From: Spirochaetaceae bacterium
GTDB taxonomy: Bacteria > Spirochaetota > Spirochaetia > B11-G9
NCBI GenBank assembly: GCA_015493635.1
Contig: WGCU01000013.1
Span: 1-64,000, forward strand
Direction: 5' to 3'
Length of the DNA stretch: 64,000 nt
Below the pieces are notes generated by a model. That model was given only the letters and a program-made list of their open reading frames with translations. It was not told the origin of the DNA and made no database searches. The position numbers and the translations under genes are program-made. This document shows, in pieces, positions 45,144-54,040 of this stretch (positions within the stretch are counted from its first letter, which is position 1; the number at the start of each line of letters is the position of its first letter).

Positions 45144-46661
45144 TTAATCCACAAACTTTTCTTTCATGTATTCAAGATCGAGCTCCGGATACAGGGGATA
45201 TTCTTTCAGCAGTGCCGCTACCCGTTCCCGCGCTTTATTGACAACCTCCGGAGCAACATCATATTTTGCCCTGCTTTTCTTTCCTGCATTTTTTCCGCTG
45301 CTTATAAGGGCCGGTTTTGCATTGGAAAGAAGGAAATATATAATGGATGCAATTTCCTTCATCTCTTTTTCACCCATGCCAAGGGTTGTCAAAGCAGCTG
45401 TTCCCAGTCGCAGCCCGCTGGTATACCACGGACCGTTGGGATCGAAAGGAAGAGCATTCCGGTTACAGGTGATACCACATTCCCGGAGCAGACTTTCCGC
45501 CTGACGTCCGTTCAGATCAAAGCTCCGTACATCAAGGAGGAAAAGATGATTATCGGTTCCTCCAGTTGCTACCGTAATACCTTCGTCCATGCAGTATCCG
45601 GCAAGAGCCTGTGAGTTTTCAACGATCTTTTTTGCATATACCTTAAATTCCGGTTTAGATGCTTCGGTAAGGGCAACCGCTTTTGCAGCAATAATATGAG
45701 GCAGAGGACCACCCATAACAAGGGGACACGCCTTGTTTACAGAATCTGCAAACTCATCTTTACAGAGAATCAGACCGCTCCGGGGGCCGCGCAGTGTTTT
45801 ATGGGTTGTTGTGGTAACCACATCGGCAAACGGAACAGGATTGTAATTTCCTGTCATTACCTGCCCTGCAACAAGTCCTGAAAAATGTGCCATATCCACC
45901 ATAAAGACAGCTCCAACTTTATCAGCAATCTCTTTCATCCGTTTAAAATCTATTAACCGCGGATACGCACTGTATCCTGTAAGGAGGATGAGGGGTCTTA
46001 TCTCCATTGCCATTTTTTCTATTTCATCATAATCGAGAAGACCCGTTTCCTTATTAACACTGTAAGTATACGCATCAAACATCTTTGCTGAGACATTAAA
46101 ACGGTATCCATGGGTCAGGTGACCGCCGGAATAGTAATCCAGGCCGAGGAGTTTCTGGTTTCCGAGAGCTTCCCGAACCTTGTCCCATTCCTCCCGTGAC
46201 AAATGGGCAGGATTCATGTCTCCAAGCTCTTCGAGGAGAGGCGTTTCGATCCGTGTTGTCAGAATTGCCCAGTATGCGATAAGGTTCGCATCCGCTCCGC
46301 TGTGGGGTTGAACAAAGGCATTTTCAGCACCGAAGATCTTCTTTGCCATATCAACAGCGTATGCCTCAATATCATCAACATTATCACATCCTGCGTAAAA
46401 GCGGTGATAGGGATACCCCTCAGCATAGTTGTCAGTCAAAAGATTTCCTGCAGCAAGCTGTGTTGCAAGAGAGGTAAAGTTTTCACTTGCAATAAGCTTT
46501 AGATTTGTCCGCTGATTCTCAAATTCCTTAACAATCGATGCTGCTGTTTCTTTAGAAACCTTCTGTACCATCTCCAGTGAAGAAAGATACGCGAGAAATC
46601 CCGTATCAATCTCATCGGATTTTCTACCTGATAGATATTCCCTAACTGCCGAATTACTCAT
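45144..46661 (-). CDS. glyA: Serine hydroxymethyltransferase, long form
   Basis: 505 residues, longer than the usual ~415 because of an N-terminal extension of about 40 residues and an insertion near 150-200 (GDMNPAHLSREEWDKVREALG). I recall the same long form in treponemes and chlamydiae. The PLP lysine is in TTTTHKTLRGPRSG. It interconverts serine and glycine with tetrahydrofolate and so links the serA and gcv products. AAGGAG precedes the ATG. It has its own promoter and terminator. Confidence 0.94.
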   Translation of the reverse strand: MSNSAVREYLSGRKSDEIDTGFLAYLSSLEMVQKVSKETAASIVKEFENQRTNLKLIASENFTSLATQLAAGNLLTDNYAEGYPYHRFYAGCDNVDDIEAYAVDMAKKIFGAENAFVQPHSGADANLIAYWAILTTRIETPLLEELGDMNPAHLSREEWDKVREALGNQKLLGLDYYSGGHLTHGYRFNVSAKMFDAYTYSVNKETGLLDYDEIEKMAMEIRPLILLTGYSAYPRLIDFKRMKEIADKVGAVFMVDMAHFSGLVAGQVMTGNYNPVPFADVVTTTTHKTLRGPRSGLILCKDEFADSVNKACPLVMGGPLPHIIAAKAVALTEASKPEFKVYAKKIVENSQALAGYCMDEGITVATGGTDNHLFLLDVRSFDLNGRQAESLLRECGITCNRNALPFDPNGPWYTSGLRLGTAALTTLGMGEKEMKEIASIIYFLLSNAKPALISSGKNAGKKSRAKYDVAPEVVNKARERVAALLKEYPLYPELDLEYMKEKFVD

Positions 46662-46713
46662 TTTACACTCCTTCTTATTAGCTATAACTAAATATTCACA
46701 CTCTATATTTACT

Positions 46714-46741
46714 AATATAACATATTTCAGGTATATAGCAA
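46714..46741 (-). promoter_or_regulatory. Candidate promoter of glyA
   Basis: On the minus strand TTGCTA (46736-46741), a 16-bp spacer and TATATT (46714-46719), placing a start about 45 bases before the glyA ATG. It begins just after the valS stop. The region is AT-rich, so chance matches are easy. Confidence 0.4.
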
Positions 46742-46751
46742 TAGAAATATA

Positions 46752-49412
46752 TTATTTTTCAAGTTCTTTGAGGTATTTTTGTATTTTTTTTCTTCCTTCA
46801 TCAAATTCGGCTAATTTTTTCTTCTCTTTGAGAACGACTGATTCAGGTGCATGAGCCAGAAATTTCTCGTTGGACAGTTTTTTTTCAGCTGCGGTGTAAA
46901 GCTTTTCCGTCTTTTGCAGCTCTTTCTTCAACTTTGCTGTTTCAGCGGGAATATCCAGTGCTTCCCGGACAAAAACATACGATTCATACCCTTTTCCTGC
47001 TGCAGGTATACTTCCCGAAGGGTCTGGTTTTTCATAACCGATGGTAAGGACCGAAGCTCCGGTTAGCACCTTGATCAGATCGTAGAAGTCATTAAAATAC
47101 TCAGAACCCTGAAAATCCTTTTCCATAACGACGGCCACAGGAATTTTTTTCTCAGGCGGGATAGTAAATTCACTTCGTATCGTTCTGATACTTTTTATAA
47201 GATTCTGTACAAGTGAAAACTTTCTCTCAATGTCCGGATGATTCCTCTCATCGGTTTCCTCCGGGTAAGGCACTATGATAATTGCATCATTAACCCCGGG
47301 CAGCTGCTGATATATCTCTTCGGTTATAAAAGAAAGAAAGGGGTGGAGAAGCCGGAGAGATTCTTTCAGAATATTTATCAAATGTGTGATGGCTCTATCC
47401 GCACGAGCCCCGTCGTTACTGTACAGATCCAGCTTTGAGGCTTCAAGATACCAATCACAGAGATCATTCCAGAAAAAGTCATACACAGTTCCGGCTGCAT
47501 CATTAAACCGGTATCCTTCAATTGCCCGTTTCACTGCACCGGCTGCATTATTCAGACGGGAGTAAATCCATAGATCAATCGTCTGGTAGGTAATATCCGA
47601 CTCAGGAATCAAAGTTTTGCCTTCGAGGTTCATAAGCATGAAACGGGTAGCATTCCATACCTTATTGGCAAATTTTGAACCGAATTTAAATGAATCCTTG
47701 TCTATGAGAATATCCTGCCCCTGTGCGGCAAGAAAAACAAGGGTAAACTTCATGGCATCAGCACCATACTCGTCTACAATCTCCAGAGGGTCCAGACCGT
47801 TTCCGAGTGATTTTGACATCTTTCGGCCTTTTTTGTCACGGACAAGCCCCGTAAGATAGACGTCTCGGAAAGGGACTTCACCCATAAACTCTTCACTGGC
47901 CATAATCATTCTGGCTACCCAGAAAAAGAGAATATCATACCCTGTTACCAGCGTTGATGTCGGAAAGAATTTTTCAAGATCCGGGGTCTTTTCAGGCCAT
48001 CCCAGGGTAGAAAAAGGCCACAGCCACGAAGAAAACCATGTATCAAGTACATCTTCATCCTGATGGAGAGAAGTGCTCCCGCATGCCGGACACCGGGCAG
48101 GATCGTCCCTTGCCACAATCATTTCACCGCAGTCATCACAGTACCAGACCGGTATCCGGTGCCCCCACCAGAGCTGTCTGCTTATACACCAATCCCGAAT
48201 GCCATTGAGCCAGTGAGTGTACGTATTCTCCCATTTTTTTGGAAAAAAACGTACTCTTCCCTCTTTCCAGGCATCAAGAGCTTTAATGGCCATTCCTTTC
48301 ATACTGACAAACCACTGTTCCGACATGTATGGTTCAATAACGGTATGACACCGGTAACAATGTCCTACCTGATGGTTATGTTCCTCTTCCCTTAAGAATA
48401 CTCCTTCAGCCTTTAAATCCTCAACAACCATTTCCCGGGCTTTCTCAGGCATCAGTCCCCTGTACTTCCCAGGAACGGCATCGTTAAGTGTTCCATCGGG
48501 ATTGAGAATATTTATTTTTTCCAGATTGTGCCGGTTACCGATAGCCCAGTCGTTAGGATCATGTCCGGGAGTTATTTTTACCGCACCGCTCCCGAACTTC
48601 CTGTCAACATAAGCATCGGCAATAATTTCAATGGTACGGTCCGTCAGCGGTAAATGTACGTACTTTCCAACCAGATGCCGATACCGCTCATCATCCGGAT
48701 GAACGGCCACCGCAGTGTCACCAAACATCGTCTCAGGCCGTGTTGTCGCAATTTCAATATGCCCATCCCCCTCTACCAGGGGATAAAAATAGTGGTACAG
48801 CTTGCCGGGAAGTTCCTGATGCTCTACCTCATCATCAGCAAGAGCTGTTCCGCATGAAGAACACCAATTTACAAGGTAATTACCTTTATAGATGAGTTTT
48901 TTTTCATAGAGTGATACAAACACCTCTCTGACTGCATGGGACAGCCCTTCATCAAGGGTAAACCGCTCCCGCTTCCAGTCACAGGAAGCACCTATCTTCT
49001 GCAGCTGTTTTGTAATAATCGAATGGTGCTCATCCTTAACCTTCCAGGTTTCTTCCACAAACTTTTCTCTGCCGAGATCCGCCCGTTCAATACCTTTAGC
49101 CCGCAGCTTTTTCTCTACAATATTCTGTGTTGCAATACCCGCATGATCGGTACCGGGAAGCCAGAGCGTCGGCCGGCCGGTCATCCGGTAATACCGTATA
49201 AGAATATCCTGAAGTACATTATTAAGACCATGTCCCATATGGAGAACACCAGTCACATTGGGAGGGGGAATAACAATGGTAAACGGATGCTTGTTCTTTT
49301 CCTTGTCGGGATTATCCCGTGGTGAAAAGAGATCATTTTCCATCCAGTACCGATATATTCTTTCTTCAAAATCAGATGGATTGTATACTTTCGATAGCTC
49401 AACTGCCTTCAT
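46752..49412 (-). CDS. valS: Valine--tRNA ligase
   Basis: 886 residues, normal length. HIGH-type HMGH at 58-61 in PPPNVTGVLHMGHGL; KMSKS in GRKMSKSLGNGLDP near 530; the CP1 editing domain with TTRPETMFGDTAVAVHP; a zinc-like CPACGS; the C-terminal coiled-coil rich in Lys/Glu. It charges tRNA-Val. The upstream 83 bp before the CNBD gene holds a small inverted repeat but no T-box. Confidence 0.96.
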   Translation of the reverse strand: MKAVELSKVYNPSDFEERIYRYWMENDLFSPRDNPDKEKNKHPFTIVIPPPNVTGVLHMGHGLNNVLQDILIRYYRMTGRPTLWLPGTDHAGIATQNIVEKKLRAKGIERADLGREKFVEETWKVKDEHHSIITKQLQKIGASCDWKRERFTLDEGLSHAVREVFVSLYEKKLIYKGNYLVNWCSSCGTALADDEVEHQELPGKLYHYFYPLVEGDGHIEIATTRPETMFGDTAVAVHPDDERYRHLVGKYVHLPLTDRTIEIIADAYVDRKFGSGAVKITPGHDPNDWAIGNRHNLEKINILNPDGTLNDAVPGKYRGLMPEKAREMVVEDLKAEGVFLREEEHNHQVGHCYRCHTVIEPYMSEQWFVSMKGMAIKALDAWKEGRVRFFPKKWENTYTHWLNGIRDWCISRQLWWGHRIPVWYCDDCGEMIVARDDPARCPACGSTSLHQDEDVLDTWFSSWLWPFSTLGWPEKTPDLEKFFPTSTLVTGYDILFFWVARMIMASEEFMGEVPFRDVYLTGLVRDKKGRKMSKSLGNGLDPLEIVDEYGADAMKFTLVFLAAQGQDILIDKDSFKFGSKFANKVWNATRFMLMNLEGKTLIPESDITYQTIDLWIYSRLNNAAGAVKRAIEGYRFNDAAGTVYDFFWNDLCDWYLEASKLDLYSNDGARADRAITHLINILKESLRLLHPFLSFITEEIYQQLPGVNDAIIIVPYPEETDERNHPDIERKFSLVQNLIKSIRTIRSEFTIPPEKKIPVAVVMEKDFQGSEYFNDFYDLIKVLTGASVLTIGYEKPDPSGSIPAAGKGYESYVFVREALDIPAETAKLKKELQKTEKLYTAAEKKLSNEKFLAHAPESVVLKEKKKLAEFDEGRKKIQKYLKELEK

Positions 49413-49495
49413 TTCTGACTCCTGCTCGTTTGCATTTAAAACCGAATAGTATCAAACTAAGGAGACAACTTCAAGCTGGAGTTTTTAAAGAAAAA

Positions 49496-50725
49496 TTACC
49501 GCCGGGCAGCAGCAGCTTTTCGTGAACGGGCAATCCTTTCCATTTTACGGTAATACTTTGCCTGTTTGTCAATCTCTTCAAGGTTGGAAACCCGAATTTT
49601 ATTTTCAACTATCTTCAATTTACTATTTTGGAAAAGAAGACGCAGCTGGGTATTCCCGTCAACCTTTGAAAGACCCACCATATTTACAAGTTCTTTGGGA
49701 CCGAAATCAAAGGTATATGCATTATTACTGATAGGAACCCGCAGCTTTTCAAGCTGAATGGAAAGTGCATCATACATCCTCCCGAGAGGATCACTTATCT
49801 GGGTGTTTGCAAGCTGTTTATAGATGAACCAGATTCTTTCTGAAAGCAGCTGGGTCAACCGGGTTATAATTTGCGGCTGAGATTTAACCATAAGTCTGAA
49901 ATTCGCTTTATTTACGGCAAGCAGCACCGCATCTTCATGCGCAATTGCTGAAGCACTTCTTGGTTTGTCCTCAAGAAGAGACATTTCTCCAAAAATATCA
50001 CCGGTTTTCAGCAGTGCAAGCATTACTTCGTTGTCATTTACAATTTTTGTTATTTTAATACTGCCTTTCTGAATGATATACAGCTCCTGACCCGGCTGAC
50101 TTTCAGAAAAAACCATCGTTCCTTTGGGATACCCGCGGGTAAACTCTTCGGTACTTCCATCAAGATAAACGGCTTTAGAGTATGGACGTATTTTACCCAT
50201 CCTCTCTCTGGCAGTTTTTATATTCTCACCGTTCGGACAATATTTTATATACTGATGGTATGCATAGTATGCCAGGTTATACTGACTCTGCCTGGCATAA
50301 TATTCCGCAACTCTAAAAAGGTGATCTATCTTTGTATCGCCTGAACTTTTCAGGGTAATCCGTGTCAACTCCTCATCAAGATATCGCATCTTTTTACTGA
50401 ACTGCTGGATAATTTTCATTGCAACGGGGGTGTTTTTTTCAATTAAGAGACCGTACTGATCTCTGTGAACCGAAATAAGTACAACATCGGTAACAGCCCG
50501 GGCAGTTTCAATGTGGCTATGAGAGGACATTGTTGAAACAACACCGAAGAAATCTCCTGGAGAAAGCAGATTCCCCCCCTCCTCTTCAACAATTTCAACC
50601 TCTTTGCTTATCTGAACTTTCCCCTGGCGGAGTATATAAAAGAAGTCAGCTTTCTGTTTGCCTTCAACAATTATATACGCACCCTTTCGGAAATTTACAA
50701 GTGAAAGCTGCAATGGATTATTCAT
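49496..50725 (-). CDS. Double cyclic-nucleotide-binding regulator with Crp-like C-terminus
   Basis: 409 residues. Two cNMP-binding domains, about 8-120 and 195-305, separated by a helical TPR-like linker (NLAYYAYHQYIKYCPNG). The second keeps the phosphate-binding pattern FGEMSLLEDKPRSASA and could bind a cyclic nucleotide; the first lacks it (FGVVSTMSSHSHIETA). The tail near 335-390 (FDFGPKELVNMVGLSKVDGNTQLRLL) has the spacing of a Crp winged helix-turn-helix, so DNA binding is plausible. AGGTGG lies before the ATG, and it has its own promoter. Confidence 0.8.
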   Translation of the reverse strand: MNNPLQLSLVNFRKGAYIIVEGKQKADFFYILRQGKVQISKEVEIVEEEGGNLLSPGDFFGVVSTMSSHSHIETARAVTDVVLISVHRDQYGLLIEKNTPVAMKIIQQFSKKMRYLDEELTRITLKSSGDTKIDHLFRVAEYYARQSQYNLAYYAYHQYIKYCPNGENIKTARERMGKIRPYSKAVYLDGSTEEFTRGYPKGTMVFSESQPGQELYIIQKGSIKITKIVNDNEVMLALLKTGDIFGEMSLLEDKPRSASAIAHEDAVLLAVNKANFRLMVKSQPQIITRLTQLLSERIWFIYKQLANTQISDPLGRMYDALSIQLEKLRVPISNNAYTFDFGPKELVNMVGLSKVDGNTQLRLLFQNSKLKIVENKIRVSNLEEIDKQAKYYRKMERIARSRKAAAARR

Positions 50726-50755
50726 ATACCACCTAACAAATTATTTACTTATTAT

Positions 50756-50785
50756 AGTATAGGAGCCAGTATACATCTTTGTCAA
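50756..50785 (-). promoter_or_regulatory. Sigma-70-type promoter of the CNBD gene
   Basis: On the minus strand a perfect TTGACA (50780-50785), an 18-bp spacer and TATACT (50756-50761), with the ATG about 30 bases further on. A second -10-like TATAAT overlaps it. Confidence 0.6.
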
Positions 50786-50823
50786 TTATAAAACAAACGA
50801 TTATTTCTGTTACCCTGTTCTTT

Positions 50824-52452
50824 TTACCACCAGTCTATTACCTGTATATCATTCCACCGGGATTTATAGCTCTTAATAGTATCCGAATATTCTTCCTGCA
50901 CCGTCTGAAGTGAATAAGAACGCATTTTTTGTACTGTTTTTCCATCCGGATTGATTGGTTTTATATCAATAACGCCCTTTGAAAAGGTTATCCGCTGGTT
51001 ATCAACATTCCCGAAATAGTACCTTTCCGGATTCTCCGGTATTTTTATTCCGACAATATCCATTCCATCACCAAGAGCCGTATCAACAGGAACCCAACCG
51101 AATCCTTCAAGATAGAATTCCGACCACCAGTGTTTCCGGGTCTGCTTATCTCCATAGACAAGGTATCCGGCTACAGTACGGGCCGGAATACCGGCACTCC
51201 TGCACAAAGCAGTAAACAGGATGGCATAGTCAAAGGCATCGCCTTTTTTCTTTGCAAGACTCTCGAGAGGAGTTATGAAGGGAGATTTACCGCTGTATTC
51301 AAGGCGTTTCAGCAGATATGAATATATTTTTTCTGCTTTTCTATAGGGATTTGATTCCCTCCTTGTCAGGGAGGAAGCAATATTGCGGATAGTTTTATTA
51401 TCTACGGGAGTAATAGTATTTGCGGAGGTATAATAAGAGAACAACTTTCTTTCTGTATTGTACTTTTTAATAACCCTCTGGGTGTTGATATCAGTTTCTA
51501 CAGCATAACGTTCAAACCAATAGCTCTGGGTGAATTTATACACACGCCAGGGATCTATTTTATCGATCTGATACATCATAAGGCCCTTGTAATCCTTCCA
51601 CATCGGTTCGGGATCAAACACGGCTTCCATATTCCGCTGGGCCTGATTCTTTTGGACACCCGGTACCCATAGTTCAAACTCACTTTTCTTACCTTGGGCG
51701 ACAACAATATCTGAAACGGATACATCGTACTGTATCTGATAGCCTCTTTTTTTATCGTAAAGTTTTGTACCCACAGGATTAACAACCTCAAAGTAAAAAG
51801 AATTACTGTCTCCTCTGTCAGTAGAAACCTTAACCTCCCCTGATGTCGCACCATCGGGAACAAAGACAACGACCTTCTGGCTGTCCCATGAAATATAATC
51901 AAAATCAAGAGGGGAACAGCTTATATAGTTGGTTCCTCCAGCTTCTTTCCCGGAATAAAAACTAAAAAAAACCTTCCCTGCCCCCTGGGACAATCCAAAA
52001 TTAAGACCTTCAATAGTAACCTTCTGTCCTACACGCCCTTTTAAAGGAGAAACACTCCGGATATACGGTTCTCCCGGTTTGGAAGGACCTTTAATAACAA
52101 CAGGAACATACTCTTTATTGATAAAGAGAGGGCCGTTACTGATACCTGATTCTGTCTTCACATACAGTCTGCCGGATTTTACATCATCCGGAACCTTTAA
52201 TACTATTTCATGAGAATTCCATGAGATATAGTTTGAGAGGGTTGGTTTTATACCGGCAATAATAACCTCATTTCCGCTTTGGTTTTTACCGAAGTTCTTC
52301 CCGGTTATGATAATTTTCTCTCCCGGTAATGCTACCGACGGCGTCAGTTTGTATATTTCCGGAGGTTTATTAATCAGAAGCAGAGAAACTATGAGAAGAA
52401 TAACAAAAAAAACAAATAAAACAAAAGGCAGTAATTTTTTACTGAAAACCAT
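50824..52452 (-). CDS. TIG-domain protein with inactive-looking transglutaminase domain
   Basis: 542 residues. One N-terminal membrane segment (8-28) anchors two IPT/TIG beta domains (about 31-112 and 127-225), a linker, and a transglutaminase-core domain (about 360-465). In the core, the catalytic Cys position is Ala406 (GDAFDYA), while His441 (KHWWSEFY) and Asp457 (VPVDTA) remain, so I expect no protease or transglutaminase chemistry. The rest of the fold signature, LFTALCRSAGIPARTV, is well kept. It would face the periplasm. It follows the secreted 163-residue protein by 4 bp in the ECF operon. Confidence 0.8.
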   Translation of the reverse strand: MVFSKKLLPFVLFVFFVILLIVSLLLINKPPEIYKLTPSVALPGEKIIITGKNFGKNQSGNEVIIAGIKPTLSNYISWNSHEIVLKVPDDVKSGRLYVKTESGISNGPLFINKEYVPVVIKGPSKPGEPYIRSVSPLKGRVGQKVTIEGLNFGLSQGAGKVFFSFYSGKEAGGTNYISCSPLDFDYISWDSQKVVVFVPDGATSGEVKVSTDRGDSNSFYFEVVNPVGTKLYDKKRGYQIQYDVSVSDIVVAQGKKSEFELWVPGVQKNQAQRNMEAVFDPEPMWKDYKGLMMYQIDKIDPWRVYKFTQSYWFERYAVETDINTQRVIKKYNTERKLFSYYTSANTITPVDNKTIRNIASSLTRRESNPYRKAEKIYSYLLKRLEYSGKSPFITPLESLAKKKGDAFDYAILFTALCRSAGIPARTVAGYLVYGDKQTRKHWWSEFYLEGFGWVPVDTALGDGMDIVGIKIPENPERYYFGNVDNQRITFSKGVIDIKPINPDGKTVQKMRSYSLQTVQEEYSDTIKSYKSRWNDIQVIDWW

Positions 52453-52456
52453 ACCG

Positions 52457-52948
52457 TTATTTACTAACTCCCGTAATAGTGTTGAGATCGGGATTCTGCA
52501 CTACCTGGATTTCCAGCTCGATGGTATATGTCTCCAAAGAAGCCTTGATAATACCCAGCGGGAAAAAGAAAACCCGCTCACCCGAATTCACTGGAATACT
52601 TTTAATCGTCGCGTAATGACGCACTGTATCAGAACTGGAGGAACCAATCCATACTTCTCCCTGTGAAACAAGAAGAATAGTATTATTTTCATGTAAATAC
52701 GGAGTTATATCGGCAATAACAAGGACATTGAGTCCGGATATTTTTATCTTTACCGATCTTCCATTGATGGTAATTTTACTGAGCTCAGTCGTCCAGATAT
52801 TTTTACCGGTACTATCAAGGACATTCGTTGTTACATGTAACAGCAGTATATTATCTTTTAAATATGAAAGCGCATTCTGAAGTTCCAACCCACTGACCGA
52901 TACGACACTCTGAACAAGCAATAAAAAAATAATAAGATTTTTACGCAC
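52457..52948 (-). CDS. Secreted protein of unknown function in ECF operon
   Basis: 163 residues with a signal peptide (MRKNLIIFLLLVQSVVSVSG). The mature part alternates hydrophobic and polar residues in beta fashion (SVKIKISGLNVLVIADI, YTIELEIQVV) with no Cys. I do not recognise it. It lies 2 bp after the anti-sigma gene and 4 bp before the TIG/transglutaminase-like gene, so it likely works with them outside the inner membrane. Confidence 0.65.
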   Translation of the reverse strand: MRKNLIIFLLLVQSVVSVSGLELQNALSYLKDNILLLHVTTNVLDSTGKNIWTTELSKITINGRSVKIKISGLNVLVIADITPYLHENNTILLVSQGEVWIGSSSSDTVRHYATIKSIPVNSGERVFFFPLGIIKASLETYTIELEIQVVQNPDLNTITGVSK

Positions 52949-52950
52949 TT

Positions 52951-53499
52951 CTAGCGGCCTCTTACATAGTCAGCTTCTTTTAAGAACTGCGGCTCTCCAA
53001 GGTATTGAAAAGTATGTCCCAACGGGAGATCAATGGTAATCTCCACTGTTTTATCCTGTGAATTCAAATAACGGATAACACTATTCATGGAATCGGCAGT
53101 CAAAACGTCAGTTTTAGAAGAGGTTATAACCGGTACAACCTCAGCAACAGCCGCAGGTCCTGTCCTCCTGGTACTGAAAAAGAAAAGGCTTAAACCTACC
53201 AAAACGAGGGATACAGCAGCAACTGCGACCGCTGTTTTTGACAGATATATCTTCCGGTACCAGAATCCCAGCTCCTTCTCCGAGGATATGGAATGGTGAA
53301 TTCTTTCAAGAACAACTTCTTTTTGAAACGTATAATCCGGAGTCTTGTACGTACGAAGAATACTACGGACATTCCTGAATGATGCAACCTTTGCTGAGCA
53401 AAGAGGACAGGAAGAAAGGTGCTCTTCAACCTTTTTTTTCCATGTTTCTTCAAGTTCATCATCAAAATATGCTGACAGTATCGTATCATCAAAGCACAT
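52951..53499 (-). CDS. Anti-sigma factor with zinc-finger (ZAS-type) domain
   Basis: 182 residues from ATG 53499, favoured because AGAGG lies 6 bases upstream; an ATG at 53505 would add two residues. The N-terminal zinc motif H-x3-C-x2-C (HLSSCPLC) is the family hallmark, with a further Cys near the N-terminus. A single membrane segment near 92-112 (AVAVAAVSLVLVGLSLFFF) places the tail in the periplasm. It should hold the adjacent ECF sigma factor inactive. It overlaps the sigma gene by 11 bp. Confidence 0.85.
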   Translation of the reverse strand: MCFDDTILSAYFDDELEETWKKKVEEHLSSCPLCSAKVASFRNVRSILRTYKTPDYTFQKEVVLERIHHSISSEKELGFWYRKIYLSKTAVAVAAVSLVLVGLSLFFFSTRRTGPAAVAEVVPVITSSKTDVLTADSMNSVIRYLNSQDKTVEITIDLPLGHTFQYLGEPQFLKEADYVRGR

Positions 53500-54016
53500 A
53501 GACATCCTCTTTATCTATCATATTTTCAAGAATATTTCTTGCTCTGAAAGCTCGTATCTTAACATTATTCTCCGAAATATGAAGAATCTTCGCAATTTCC
53601 CTGTACGTCAGACCACCATACTCCTTTAATATCAGAACTGATCTCAATTTTGCAGGAACGGCATCAAGGGCATGTCTAACAATCCGTTCTGTTTCATCCT
53701 TGAACACCGCATCAATTCCTCCATCATCAAACGTTCTACTTTCATTCCCCAGTTTAACAACAGCTCTACCTTCCCGTTCTCTCCTTTTATAAAAATTAAA
53801 GGAAAGATTTTTTGCTACTCTGATAAGCCAGTAACGTTTATCATTATCCGAAGAAAACCTGACACCGCTCTTATAAAACCTGATAAACGTCTCCTGGCAT
53901 ATATCTTCGGCAACATCCATACTGCCGACAATATGGTATACAACCTTGATCAGGACAGGAAACACCTGTTCATAGATCTTGTTAAACTGTGTTATATCAT
54001 CAGCCCCATCTACCAT
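53489..54016 (-). CDS. ECF-type RNA polymerase sigma factor
   Basis: 175 residues with sigma region 2 (VVYHIVGSMDVAEDICQETFIRFYK, YWLIRVAKNLSFNFYKR) and region 4 (LRSVLILKEYGGLTYREIAKILHISENNVKIRAFRARNIL), and no region 3. It would direct transcription of an envelope-related regulon under control of the anti-sigma factor next to it. A GAGAGG lies 12-13 bases before the ATG and can pair with TCTCT just before it, which may limit translation. It lies 24 bp after cysS and may be read from the cysS transcript. Confidence 0.88.
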   Translation of the reverse strand: MVDGADDITQFNKIYEQVFPVLIKVVYHIVGSMDVAEDICQETFIRFYKSGVRFSSDNDKRYWLIRVAKNLSFNFYKRREREGRAVVKLGNESRTFDDGGIDAVFKDETERIVRHALDAVPAKLRSVLILKEYGGLTYREIAKILHISENNVKIRAFRARNILENMIDKEDVYVL

Positions 54017-54040
54017 AGAGACAACAAACCTCTCTGAAAG

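Noticed and set aside
49450..49495. Small inverted repeat AACTTCA/TGGAGTT as terminator of the CNBD gene
   Set aside because: Its T-run is on the plus strand where no gene ends; on the minus strand the hairpin is weak and without a T tract.
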